Below are positions 1-7,283 of a stretch of 10,634 bases of DNA, one piece after another. The notes below the pieces were generated by a model. The model was not told the DNA's origin and did not search any database. It saw nothing but the letters and a program-made list of their open reading frames with translations. Origin of the DNA: Synergistaceae bacterium (lineage in GTDB: Bacteria > Synergistota > Synergistia > Synergistales > Aminobacteriaceae). Both the position numbers and the translations under genes were made by a program. The number at the start of each line of letters is the position of its first letter. Position 1 is the stretch's first letter. The stretch lies in NCBI GenBank assembly GCA_009784305.1, contig WRBZ01000021.1, positions 1 through 10,634 of the forward strand, in the 5' to 3' direction.

Positions 1-782
1 CCCGTGAAAAGGATCATTCCATGTGGATTTGCTATGAGCGAATTCATGACATCACGTTCCTGCTCCTCCATTCCCAGGTCTTCGAGCGTCAGGAGTCCGT
101 GTCCTTTATCCAGCATTCGCATCGCTATCCGTTCTCCATGTTGGGTGGGGACAAGGCCAACCCGTATATCAACCGACCTTCCCCCTACGGTTATGCCGAT
201 GCGCCCGTCCTGAGGGGTAAAATGTTCCGCTATGTCCATTTTTGCCATAACTTTTATACGGCTCGTCAAAGGAGCCTGATGCGTTCTTGGCAGCCGCATC
301 CTGTCCTGTAAAACTCCGTCGATCCTGAAACGTATAAAGACTTCATTCTCATATGGTTCCATATGAATATCCGTTGCCCTCTGTTTTATCGCGTCAACGA
401 AAAGGCCGTTCACCAGTTTTATAACCGGAACGTCGATGGAGTCGCTCAATACATCTTCACGCGACAGGTCATCAATATCGTCTATTCCTTCCATGTTTCT
501 GGCGGCTTCGTCGGCAACGCCGCTTCGCATGTCGTAAAGGGCGTGAAGCGCATCCAATATTTCCTTTTCCGGATATATTTCCGTTTCTACAGGCAAACCC
601 ATTGCCGCTCCAAGCAATTGAGCTTTTGGGTATGCGTCAAATGACGCCGCCGCCACATTGAGCACATCATCTTCTATGCTTATGGGCATGATTTTTGCGC
701 TCCTGAGAACGTCAAGGCTCATCGTTTCAGGCAACATGCCCGCAACATTTTTTACTATACTGAGAAGCTCAACTCTTGCCAA
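1..782 (-). CDS. gspE: GspE, type II secretion ATPase (N-terminal 260 codons, runs off the left edge)
   Basis: This is the cytoplasmic hexameric ATPase that powers pseudopilus assembly. The frame is open from a TTG at 782 to base 1. Residues 1-100 resemble the N-terminal domain that binds GspL (LPETMSLDVLRSAKIMPI at 17-34). Residues 118-160 start the N2E domain with the family hallmark ATDIHMEPYE (136-145) and RFRIDGVL (151-158). RIKVMAKMDIAE (175-186), PQDGRI (190-195) and PTQHGERIAMRMLDK (212-226) follow. The fragment ends at ILFTG (257-261), exactly where Walker A (GPTGSGKT) begins in this family, so the catalytic half lies outside the window. The TTG start is chosen because AGGTGG lies 6 bases upstream and the other in-frame codons near it are not starts; the nearby ATG at 798 reads into a stop after nine codons. 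It follows gspD by 22 bases in the same operon. A PilB/MshE-type ATPase is the alternative, but the gsp context argues against it. Confidence 0.95.
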   Translation of the reverse strand, partial: MARVELLSIVKNVAGMLPETMSLDVLRSAKIMPISIEDDVLNVAAASFDAYPKAQLLGAAMGLPVETEIYPEKEILDALHALYDMRSGVADEAARNMEGIDDIDDLSREDVLSDSIDVPVIKLVNGLFVDAIKQRATDIHMEPYENEVFIRFRIDGVLQDRMRLPRTHQAPLTSRIKVMAKMDIAEHFTPQDGRIGITVGGRSVDIRVGLVPTQHGERIAMRMLDKGHGLLTLEDLGMEEQERDVMNSLIANPHGMILFT

Positions 783-788
783 AAGAAT

Positions 789-794
789 CCACCT
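789..794 (-). promoter_or_regulatory. Ribosome binding site of gspE, sets the TTG start
   Basis: AGGTGG followed by a 6-base spacer and TTG at 782-780. It supports a TTG start for gspE; no ATG or GTG start lies in frame near it. Confidence 0.65.
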
Positions 795-804
795 GCATCC
801 GCAC

Positions 805-2763
805 TTATCTTTTTTGTTGTGATTTTCTGAAGAGTTCCTCAAGCCGAAGTTGCACCGCGCGTTCAGCTTCAGATAATCCCATATCGCCCGATAGCACGAT
901 ACCTTTGGTTATTGGCTGTATTTGTTCAGGTGATTCAACTATATAAGGTGTCAGGAACATCATAAAATCAATTTTCTGATGCTGTTTTATTGTTTTGGAA
1001 AAAAGCCCGCCAATAAGCGGAATATAAGAAAAGCCGGGGACTTTTTGCCTCAATGTAGTTTCCATTTCACGCACCAGTCCTCCTAAAATGACCGTATCTC
1101 CGTTTGATACCAAAACTGAAGTTTTTATCTCTCTCTTAAGTGTAGTGGGAGTGGCGCCTGAACTCTTTACATCTTCAGTCGTTTGAACTATATCCAAAGC
1201 AACAAGGTTTCCGCTTCTTATTTGCGGCGTAACCGTTAGTGTTATACCGGTGGGTTTGTAATCATAATTGGTTTGTATAGCGTTAGGATTGGATAAATCC
1301 GACGCGGTTCCTTTGAGTACCGGTATAACATCTCCTATCTGGAAGGTGCTTTCCTGATTATCCATGCACATTATGCGCGGCATTGAAAGTACATTTATCG
1401 CGTCAAACTGTTTAAGCAATTCAACATATGCATACATCAACGCGGCTGCATGGGTGACTGTCTTATATCGGATATTTCCATGCGCATCAATAACTTCCTC
1501 TTCATCGGTCATTATCTTGTTGAACCAATCAAGAAAAGTCCCTGGGACTCCACCGCCTCCAAGGTTTATTTGTGATCCAAATACCGCGTCTCCGAAGATA
1601 TTTCCTCCGAATGTTGACCAGTCTATTCCCGCGCGGTCAAGGTTAGACAAGTTCACTTCCGCAATAAGCCCGCGGAGAAGCACCTGCTTGGGCTGCACAT
1701 CTATTTGATCGAGTATCTTTTTCAGAGATTCAAATTGCGCCCAGCTAGCTGAGAAAATGAGGCTGTTCGTAGTCAGGTCAGGGACTACGGTTGGAGGAGG
1801 CTTCGTAGCGTCGGCGCCCGGCTGCATACGAGCCGCAGCTGCCAGGATGCTGCTCATCTGCTCGGCAGTGGTTTTCGCATTTACATTCTTTAATTTATAA
1901 ATGTGAAAGTCCGTATCTCTCATGTCAATGTCGAGTTCTTTAATGAACCTTGCCGCGCGTTCTAAAATATCTCTTTCAGCTACTACTATTACTTTCTTGC
2001 TTGGTGCGTCCGCCATTGCTGTAAGCCCTGCAAGATAACCGGTTTTTACCAATTCGTTCAGTTGGGCTGCCACTGTAGTGGGATCAGCGAATTGTAATGC
2101 GAAAGTTTTTGTTTGTTTTAAACTTGACGCTACATCAAGCCCTCTTATCATGTTTATCGCTCTGTGTACATCCGACGCCCTGCCTCCAAGCAATATATCC
2201 CGCCCTGCCCCGATGGGCATAGCTGTTACATTCTGTCCTGTAGACTGCTGAATTGCAGAAATAACGTAATCTGCCGTTACATAATTCAAAGGAACCAGTT
2301 GAGTGACGTTTTGTTCTCCCCTTCCAGGCCCTTCACGTCCTTCCCGAAATTCATTCTCAACCAGAACCGGTCCGGGAACAGTTGTCAGCCTGGTATAGCT
2401 TCCCATTTCCTGGAGTGAAAGGTTGTTCATCGAAAGCATCGACAGCATTATCTGCCGCGCCTCTGTCAATGGTATCGGCTTTGGGGATACAAGGGATATT
2501 TTTGCGGTCAAACCGGGAGGCACGATGATGTTTTCCTGAAGCAGCTCCGACATAAACCTTATGAATTTGGCAATATCAATATTTGAAAAATTGAAATGCA
2601 CAACTCCTGCGTTGCGCATTCTTTGAGCTGCAAGTATCAAGGCCGGCTCTTCATCCGGACCGTCGTTATTCTCCGGTTCGGCGGCTAAACTTAATGCACA
2701 GGAGAAACATATTGTTATGCAGGAAATCATTAAAAATAAAATAAAATATTTAAAAACTTTCAT
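805..2763 (-). CDS. gspD: GspD, type II secretion system outer-membrane secretin
   Basis: GspD forms the multimeric outer-membrane channel through which folded proteins leave the periplasm. The 652-residue product starts with a Sec-type signal peptide (hydrophobic 5-27, likely cleaved after SLAA at 25-28). The N0 domain spans about 53-130, N1 about 152-210, N2 about 216-278 and N3 about 284-358. The secretin core runs from about 360 to 610 and shows INVLSMPRI (456-464), DNQESTFQIGDVIPV (468-482), VTPQIRSGNL (511-520), NGDTVILGGL (554-563), VPGFSYIPLIGGLFS (575-589) and MMFLTPYIVE (601-610), all typical of the family. A 42-residue charged tail follows. The length matches normal GspD (about 650). 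It starts 9 bases after the gspI-like gene, and its binding site GAGGTGAG overlaps that gene's stop. Full N0-N3 domains and GspC next door make it T2SS rather than a PilQ secretin. Confidence 0.97.
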   Translation of the reverse strand: MKVFKYFILFLMISCITICFSCALSLAAEPENNDGPDEEPALILAAQRMRNAGVVHFNFSNIDIAKFIRFMSELLQENIIVPPGLTAKISLVSPKPIPLTEARQIMLSMLSMNNLSLQEMGSYTRLTTVPGPVLVENEFREGREGPGRGEQNVTQLVPLNYVTADYVISAIQQSTGQNVTAMPIGAGRDILLGGRASDVHRAINMIRGLDVASSLKQTKTFALQFADPTTVAAQLNELVKTGYLAGLTAMADAPSKKVIVVAERDILERAARFIKELDIDMRDTDFHIYKLKNVNAKTTAEQMSSILAAAARMQPGADATKPPPTVVPDLTTNSLIFSASWAQFESLKKILDQIDVQPKQVLLRGLIAEVNLSNLDRAGIDWSTFGGNIFGDAVFGSQINLGGGGVPGTFLDWFNKIMTDEEEVIDAHGNIRYKTVTHAAALMYAYVELLKQFDAINVLSMPRIMCMDNQESTFQIGDVIPVLKGTASDLSNPNAIQTNYDYKPTGITLTVTPQIRSGNLVALDIVQTTEDVKSSGATPTTLKREIKTSVLVSNGDTVILGGLVREMETTLRQKVPGFSYIPLIGGLFSKTIKQHQKIDFMMFLTPYIVESPEQIQPITKGIVLSGDMGLSEAERAVQLRLEELFRKSQQKR

Positions 2764-2766
2764 AAG

Positions 2767-2774
2767 CTCACCTC
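2767..2774 (-). promoter_or_regulatory. Ribosome binding site of gspD
   Basis: GAGGTGAG; its GAGG core is 7 bases before the ATG at 2763. It overlaps the TGA stop of the upstream pseudopilin gene (2775-2773), suggesting translational coupling. Confidence 0.55.
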
Positions 2775-3111
2775 AATAAATTGGCATATAAAGAACAATT
2801 TCACTATTTGCAGTTTCCACTTTCAGTTCCTTGTATTTTAGTTCCCACTGACCATCAAGCATAGACCATGAGCCTTCTTTTGTATCCCATTTGTATTTGC
2901 CTTCCGTTCCGCTCGTTGGTTTTGTTTCATCTGTTATAAAATCCAATTGGATTTTACGCGTTTCATTCAACAATTCCCTTGTTTCATCAACTTCTATGAG
3001 GGTTCTTGATGAAATAATCATCAATCGCAACGAACCTGCCGCAACAAGACCCAGTATTGCAACCGCAACCAATACCTCCAATAGTGTAAAGCCTTTACTT
3101 CTTTTCAGCAA
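2773..3111 (-). CDS. gspI: GspI-like minor pseudopilin
   Basis: A 112-residue prepilin-like protein with the short leader MLKRSKG, cleavage before Phe8, and the signature GFTLLEVLVAVAILGLVAAG. Glu is at mature position 5, followed by one hydrophobic helix and a short globular part. The helix sequence, small size and C-terminus with WELKYKELKVE (88-98) and EIVLYMPIY resemble GspI, which nucleates the pseudopilus tip complex with GspJ and GspK. The start is a TTG with AAGGAA 9 bases upstream; no ATG is available in frame before the prepilin signature. It sits between gspC (15-base gap) and gspD (9-base gap), unlike the classical position between gspH and gspJ. GspH is the main alternative; placing it in the pseudopilin class is certain, the letter less so. 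Confidence 0.75.
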   Translation of the reverse strand: MLKRSKGFTLLEVLVAVAILGLVAAGSLRLMIISSRTLIEVDETRELLNETRKIQLDFITDETKPTSGTEGKYKWDTKEGSWSMLDGQWELKYKELKVETANSEIVLYMPIY

Positions 3112-3120
3112 TATACAATT

Positions 3121-3126
3121 TTCCTT
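3121..3126 (-). promoter_or_regulatory. Ribosome binding site of the gspI-like gene (TTG start)
   Basis: AAGGAA immediately after the gspC stop codon, 9 bases before the TTG at 3111. It supports the non-ATG start. Confidence 0.5.
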
Positions 3127-4101
3127 TTATCTGACCACATACGAAAGATCAATCGGTGCGTTTCCCCTCGTTACCGCAACATCAAAACGAGACCCGTTCA
3201 TCAATGAATTTATAGCGTTTGCAATATCTCCCATATTCTTAATTGGTATTCCATTTACTGATTTTATGACGTCATTTTTAGCAACTCCAAGTTTTGCAAG
3301 TATACTGTCGTTCTGGATCCACTGAACTTCTATCCCTAAAGATTCGGTTCCCTCAAATTTCGGGCGGATTCTGAATTTCTTCATTTCGTCATATGGATTC
3401 ATCAATAGATTGTTGATCAATTCCCTGTCTATTGTTCCCTCCTGACCGCCCATTACGGCAGCCGTTACCTGCTGATTTGCCTGGGGCTGGGGAGTTCTTG
3501 GAGCTGGAACATTGGCCATAGGTCTGCTAACGGGAGTTTCAACGGCAAGATATAGGAATTTTGTCACATTATTTTCCTCGGCGTCCTGAAATATCGCTCT
3601 GTCATATAATACCTCAGCTAGTATATAATCATCGAAACTTTCCCCGACTGGAACAAAATTTACTTTATCATTCAGATTATCCTGTATCCAGGCTCCTATT
3701 GCAGGGAATGTTCCCGTTAACGTTGCCTCGGCAAAAGAATTTTTTACCTCAGTTTTGACTTCTCTTACCTGCTCCACAACATTAGTGGTTGCGACCGGAA
3801 ATGGGCTTACCGAGAACGGGTTTGCGCTCAAAAAATCGTTCAATCCATTATCCGTGTCAACTTTAATTTGAGCGGCGGCTATGTTTGCCGCCATGTTTAG
3901 CTGTAATTCAGCGCTCTTGGGAGAAAGGGTGTATTCTACAAAAATAACGCCGAACCAACCTGCTGCTAAGCCCAATAATAACGGCATAAAAAATCCTACC
4001 ACTGCAAAAATCAGCGATAAAAGTGAAACTCTTGCAGCGCCGCTTCTAAAAGTATTACGCCCTGAACTATAATTATTATAAAAACTGTTAAACCTGCTCA
4101 T
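3127..4101 (-). CDS. gspC: GspC, inner-membrane T2SS protein with HR and PDZ domains
   Basis: GspC anchors in the inner membrane and contacts the GspD N0 domain through its periplasmic HR domain, connecting the assembly platform to the secretin. The 324-residue product has a short cytoplasmic N-terminus, a long hydrophobic stretch (25-57) and an HR-like domain at about 126-188 (TLTGTFPAIGAW, VPVGESFDDYILAEV, FLYLAVE). A Pro/Gln-rich linker follows (192-212), then DRELINNLLMNP (225-236) and a PDZ domain at about 253-324 (LGIEVQWIQNDSILAKLGV, NDVIKSVNGIPI). It is somewhat longer than typical GspC. The membrane stretch of about 33 residues containing Pro40 is unusually long for a single-pass protein. 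The ATG shares its A with the gspN stop (TAATG) and has AAGGAGGG 7 bases upstream. Confidence 0.93.
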   Translation of the reverse strand: MSRFNSFYNNYSSGRNTFRSGAARVSLLSLIFAVVGFFMPLLLGLAAGWFGVIFVEYTLSPKSAELQLNMAANIAAAQIKVDTDNGLNDFLSANPFSVSPFPVATTNVVEQVREVKTEVKNSFAEATLTGTFPAIGAWIQDNLNDKVNFVPVGESFDDYILAEVLYDRAIFQDAEENNVTKFLYLAVETPVSRPMANVPAPRTPQPQANQQVTAAVMGGQEGTIDRELINNLLMNPYDEMKKFRIRPKFEGTESLGIEVQWIQNDSILAKLGVAKNDVIKSVNGIPIKNMGDIANAINSLMNGSRFDVAVTRGNAPIDLSYVVR

Positions 4102-4697
4102 TATTTATCCCTCCTTAACCTCCATTGCCCATTTGACTCCTGAGTCAAAGGGAGCATGGATTTCATTGAATCCAGAGATTGTTCAATGCTTTCCGGCGAT
4201 TTTATCATCAAGTCGGCGTGATCAATTTTTGTGCTGTTTATGTCTATTGCTATACTACCATCAAATGAGAGTTCTCCAGTGTTTTTCAGGTTTCTTATAA
4301 AGAGTATCCCATTTTTATACGATACTTCGACATTTCCTGAACCAATATCCGCATCGATCCCTCCGGGAAACGATAGTTTGCCGCCGGTAAAGGAAATTGA
4401 CATAACAGGTGCAAGTTGGATCATTGATTGAGGAAAGGACGGGGTAAAACTTAAAGTTTTAAATTCTCCTCCTCCAAGCGCCATTTTTGAAGTGAAATCA
4501 TTTACTATAATATTTGGGCCTCTCCAAGATCCGCTAACTGACGAGTGCTGAGTATTAAATCCTTTGGACGATGCTATTTTCTCCGCTGATAACACGGCAT
4601 ACTCACCGACCTTCCCCCACGGCATGAGTAACCATAAGGAAACCAGCACTCCAACTATAAATAAAAGCAATTTCATTAATAATTTAAGTATTTTCAA
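4101..4697 (-). CDS. gspN: GspN, accessory inner-membrane protein of the T2SS
   Basis: A 198-residue protein with one N-terminal membrane segment (about 8-26) and a periplasmic, beta-rich body with alternating hydrophobic strands (for example MSISFTGGKLSF 99-110, GNVEVSYKNGILFIRNLKN 121-139, GELSFDGSIAIDINS 141-155). It ends in SPESIEQSLDSMKSMLPL and a Gly-Gln-Trp-Arg motif. This architecture and the position after gspM fit GspN, an AsmA-like accessory component found in only some T2SSs. It is shorter than the classical protein of about 250 residues. The start is TTG, overlapping the gspM stop (TTGA), with GGAGG 7 bases upstream; an internal ATG at residue 8 is the alternative. The identification rests on context and fold pattern more than on strict motifs. 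Confidence 0.8.
   Translation of the reverse strand: MKILKLLMKLLLFIVGVLVSLWLLMPWGKVGEYAVLSAEKIASSKGFNTQHSSVSGSWRGPNIIVNDFTSKMALGGGEFKTLSFTPSFPQSMIQLAPVMSISFTGGKLSFPGGIDADIGSGNVEVSYKNGILFIRNLKNTGELSFDGSIAIDINSTKIDHADLMIKSPESIEQSLDSMKSMLPLTQESNGQWRLRRDK
4109..4116 (-). promoter_or_regulatory. Strong ribosome binding site of gspC
   Basis: AAGGAGGG with a 7-base spacer (ATAAATA) to the ATG at 4101, located inside the end of gspN. It is the best match to the anti-Shine-Dalgarno sequence among the T2SS genes here. Confidence 0.7.
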
Positions 4698-5191
4698 TTC
4701 TCAGCCTCCAATACAGCTTGAAATATAAAAAGGCGCTTATCCTGATACGGCATAGCTCTGAGTTCTGACGAAAAAACCCGTATTCCGTACATACTTAGCC
4801 CGTTTAGTATCGTAACAAGATCCTCCGCGTACAGTCTATCCATTTGCACCGATATTCCGCGCGATACCGTGGAAATCTGTAATAATCGATCCCGCATCCC
4901 TGCTTCTTCCACTATGTGGGAGAAAACGGGGATCAAATCTTCCGCTGCGGTTTTAATATCAGCGCCGCGTTCTCTTACAAGCTGCCTATATTGTACAGCA
5001 AGTTCGTTCAATGTAACAAGACGACCATGTTGAAGTTTATATGATTGTTCTATACGTGTTGCACTTGATGTGTAATACATACCGGCGCATCCCAGAATAA
5101 TCGCAGCTAATACAAACAACAGCGTTTTTCTGGCTCCCGGGATTTCTCCTTTTATCAATGAATATATCATGCGCATATCAATTTTATTCAT
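4694..5191 (-). CDS. gspM: GspM, inner-membrane assembly-platform protein
   Basis: GspM is a bitopic inner-membrane protein that pairs with GspL and stabilises it in the assembly platform. The 165-residue product has the expected plan. There is a short cytoplasmic tail (1-22), one membrane helix (about 23-40, LLFVLAAIILGCAGMYY), a helical coiled-coil-like region (45-100, rich in Arg/Glu/Gln) and a small alpha/beta ferredoxin-like domain (104-165, LLQISTVSRGISVQMD, YGIRVFSSELRAM, FIFQAVLEAE). The length is normal for GspM (about 160). It begins 3 bases after the gspL stop and its own TGA overlaps the gspN TTG. Identification comes from architecture plus position between gspL and gspN, as the family is poorly conserved. 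Confidence 0.85.
   Translation of the reverse strand: MNKIDMRMIYSLIKGEIPGARKTLLFVLAAIILGCAGMYYTSSATRIEQSYKLQHGRLVTLNELAVQYRQLVRERGADIKTAAEDLIPVFSHIVEEAGMRDRLLQISTVSRGISVQMDRLYAEDLVTILNGLSMYGIRVFSSELRAMPYQDKRLFIFQAVLEAEN
4705..4709 (-). promoter_or_regulatory. Ribosome binding site of gspN, sets the TTG start
   Basis: GGAGG, 7 bases before the TTG at 4697-4695 and inside the last codons of gspM. For the alternative ATG at codon 8 (4676) the spacing would be far too long. Confidence 0.65.
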
Positions 5192-5194
5192 AAT

Positions 5195-6352
5195 CTATTC
5201 CCATCTGATCACAAGATTAAACCTAAATCCGCCTCCGGGGATTTGCGAGACGTCTCCCAACTGGACAGATCTGCCCATTTCAGCGAGAGAGGTCCTGAAA
5301 CTCTGGATCGTCGCCATATCCACCGCTGATCCCACGAGTTCAGCTCTCTCAGTATTATAGCTCATCGAGTCTATTGTAATTTTTATCGTATTGTTCCGCC
5401 AGGGAATTCCAAGATCCGACAAAGCTTCGCTCAAAGCTTTGCCCGTCTTCCCCGAGCCTTGAAGCGCGTTTATCCTCCCTCTTGCCTGACTCACGGCGTC
5501 CACTATTCTGCCTTCTTTATCGAAAGCCTCCCTGTACAGCTTTTCGGATCTGTTTCCTACATCCGCCAATGCTTTGGAAATCATGGAATAATTCAACCAG
5601 GCTCCGGCTGCGAATATTATCCCGAAAATAGTCAGCCATACAGCCGCTTTTGAGGCGAAACGCACAAATCTTTCCAGGATCATTACGCTGTTTATAACTC
5701 CCCGTGACAGATTTATTTCCCTCAGCCACGGAAAAGAAGCAAAGCTTTTCTCCATGATCGAAAGAAAGTTGCCCGAGTCATTTTCCGCGTCAAAGACGAA
5801 AACATCTCTATTTTCCTCTATTTCTTTACTTTCGCAATACTTTTTCAGCCAGTTGATTTCAGAGTCAATGGCTGATTCTCTCTTTACGCGCCAGCGGTAG
5901 AGCTCAGGAATGCCGGAACGCCATACGACCGAGCATATATTCTTTTCGTCCGTCCAAACGGTTATTCCGTTTCCGTTGACAGAAGAAGCCAGCGACAACG
6001 GTGCTGGAAATACGGGAGCAGATGTATTCTCCGTGATTTCTTCAAATTCTGTAAGTTCATTGTCAGGAAGAAAGAACGAAAAACCCGAAGTTTCCTTTGA
6101 GCTTCTATTGACATGAACGGGGAAAATCTGAATAGAGCTTCCGCTGGAATAGGAAACGGTTTGGAGTTTTATTGCTTCCCTGATCCTGACGGGGTTTGAA
6201 AAAGGGAATTTGAACCCGGAAACGGAAAGCATCTTGAACGGAACAAGGTATGCTTTCTGTGGGGATCTTGAACTTCTTTTATCCGAAGCATCAATTTGCT
6301 TCACATCTTTTTCGATGATCCGGAATAGTTTTAAATTTTCATAATTGGGCAT
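5195..6352 (-). CDS. gspL: GspL, inner-membrane protein that recruits the GspE ATPase
   Basis: GspL holds GspE at the inner membrane through a cytoplasmic actin-like domain and pairs with GspM in the periplasm. The chosen 385-residue product has a cytoplasmic region (1-233), a membrane helix at about 236-256 (AAVWLTIFGIIFAAGAWLNYSM) and a periplasmic helix (260-300). A C-terminal ferredoxin-like domain (about 322-385) contains RAELVGSAVDMATIQSFRTS and FRFNLVIRWE, the clearest GspL-like part. I prefer the ATG at 6352 over the one five codons upstream at 6367. GGGAGG lies 7 bases before it, and it forms a TAATG overlap with the gspK stop. The N-terminal half is weakly conserved; no obvious phosphate-binding loops are seen, as is usual in GspL. 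Confidence 0.88.
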   Translation of the reverse strand: MPNYENLKLFRIIEKDVKQIDASDKRSSRSPQKAYLVPFKMLSVSGFKFPFSNPVRIREAIKLQTVSYSSGSSIQIFPVHVNRSSKETSGFSFFLPDNELTEFEEITENTSAPVFPAPLSLASSVNGNGITVWTDEKNICSVVWRSGIPELYRWRVKRESAIDSEINWLKKYCESKEIEENRDVFVFDAENDSGNFLSIMEKSFASFPWLREINLSRGVINSVMILERFVRFASKAAVWLTIFGIIFAAGAWLNYSMISKALADVGNRSEKLYREAFDKEGRIVDAVSQARGRINALQGSGKTGKALSEALSDLGIPWRNNTIKITIDSMSYNTERAELVGSAVDMATIQSFRTSLAEMGRSVQLGDVSQIPGGGFRFNLVIRWE

Positions 6353-7260
6353 TACATTTCCTCCCATCTTAAAATACGCCCTGTGGGTTTATGGATCACT
6401 ATATCAAAATACCTTACGGAACTGAAATCTTCGCTGATCAGCTCTATTTTCAAACTATAGTATGCGCTTGTAAAACCAACTAAATTCATCAAATACGGAA
6501 GCGCCCTTGACGGGAAAGATGGAATTCCTTTTAAGTCGTCAAGCGATGCTATTTCTTTCTTTTCGCGAAATTTAACTATTTCCTCCGCTAAATTATTGTT
6601 AAGGCCGTTCAAAAGAGCAAGCAAATGAGGTTCAATAGTATTAATGTTTATTTTTGTATCTGACCACATTGTGCAATAATCGACAAGCCCAAATTTCGGA
6701 TATTCCCCGTAAAGAATCTGCGGAGTCATCTCCTCCATTCCCAGCAATTCAGAAACATCGAGCAAATTACGGTTCAGGTTGCCCGGCCCGTCCCTTCCCC
6801 CAGGTCTTGAAATCGTATCTTTGTCGATATAATCAAGCACTTTTGCCGGAAGGGTAGTTCTTTCTCCAAGCTCAACCCATATTTTTTCCCATAAGTCTTT
6901 CATTTCGTTGCGAAGAGTCGTTCCGTCAGGTAAAAAGAGATGCTGCAAAGGGATCTTATTATCAAGCGGTTTTAATACAACATTCGCAATGCCATAACTA
7001 TCAAGCGGGATAAGCATCGGCTGGAACCATTCTTCAAGAGGCGAGTCAAATTTGTTTGTATCAAGCTTAAGTCCTCTAATAGCCTCCCGTACCAATAAAA
7101 ACGCTACGCTGCGCGCTTGTAAAGTCGATTTATCCTGAATGACCGTCTTTACTTGTGTCCTTGCAAACCATGCATAAGCTGTAGCGCTTGCGACAAGCAT
7201 AACACACAGCAATAACACCGATACAAGAATGAAACCTTTGCTGCTATAACGCTTTCGCAT
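6352..7260 (-). CDS. gspK: GspK, large minor pseudopilin at the pseudopilus tip
   Basis: GspK caps the pseudopilus tip with GspI and GspJ. From the ATG at 7260 it is 302 residues, with leader MRKRYSSKG, a prepilin-type cleavage before Phe, then ILVSVLLLCVMLVASATAYAW. Mature position 5 is Ser instead of Glu, as expected for GspK. Counted from 7260, the body shows LDYIDKD (142-148) and RPGGRDG (152-158) near the family's Asp-rich site, and NLLDVSELLG (165-174). ININTIEPHLLALL (204-217) and EEIVKFREKKEIASLDDLKG (226-245) are helix-hairpin-helix-like. These motifs and the large size identify GspK. An alternative ATG at 7299 gives 315 residues and a 22-residue leader, overlapping gspJ by 16 bases. 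I favour 7260 because GGGA lies 6 bases before it and short leaders are usual. Confidence 0.92.
   Translation of the reverse strand: MRKRYSSKGFILVSVLLLCVMLVASATAYAWFARTQVKTVIQDKSTLQARSVAFLLVREAIRGLKLDTNKFDSPLEEWFQPMLIPLDSYGIANVVLKPLDNKIPLQHLFLPDGTTLRNEMKDLWEKIWVELGERTTLPAKVLDYIDKDTISRPGGRDGPGNLNRNLLDVSELLGMEEMTPQILYGEYPKFGLVDYCTMWSDTKININTIEPHLLALLNGLNNNLAEEIVKFREKKEIASLDDLKGIPSFPSRALPYLMNLVGFTSAYYSLKIELISEDFSSVRYFDIVIHKPTGRILRWEEM
6360..6365 (-). promoter_or_regulatory. Ribosome binding site of gspL, decides between two ATG starts
   Basis: GGGAGG with a 7-base spacer (AAATGTA) to the ATG at 6352. The upstream ATG at 6367 begins within two bases of this site, so it could not use it. Confidence 0.7.
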
Positions 7261-7283
7261 CCTTATTCCCGATCCAGCGTTCC

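Noticed and set aside
4..644. Three plus-strand open frames at the left edge
   Set aside because: The opposite strand is one continuous, motif-rich gspE frame through the same bases; the plus frames have no family features.
1364..1708. Plus-strand 114-codon open frame opposite gspD
   Set aside because: It is a shadow of the secretin coding frame, which shows strong domain motifs through this stretch.
2695..2763. Possible lipoprotein signal in GspD (Cys15, Cys19, Cys22)
   Set aside because: None of the cysteines is preceded by a good lipobox and an ordinary cleavage site SLAA follows, so a standard Sec signal is more likely.
2891..3325. Plus-strand 144-codon open frame across gspI and gspC
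   Set aside because: It is antisense to two well-supported genes with clear motifs, has no convincing ribosome binding site and resembles no known family.
5420..5441. Inverted repeat CAAAGCTT / AAGCTTTG, hairpin-like
   Set aside because: It lies inside gspL and follows from coding the repeated residues ALSEALS; there is no T-run and no gene boundary.
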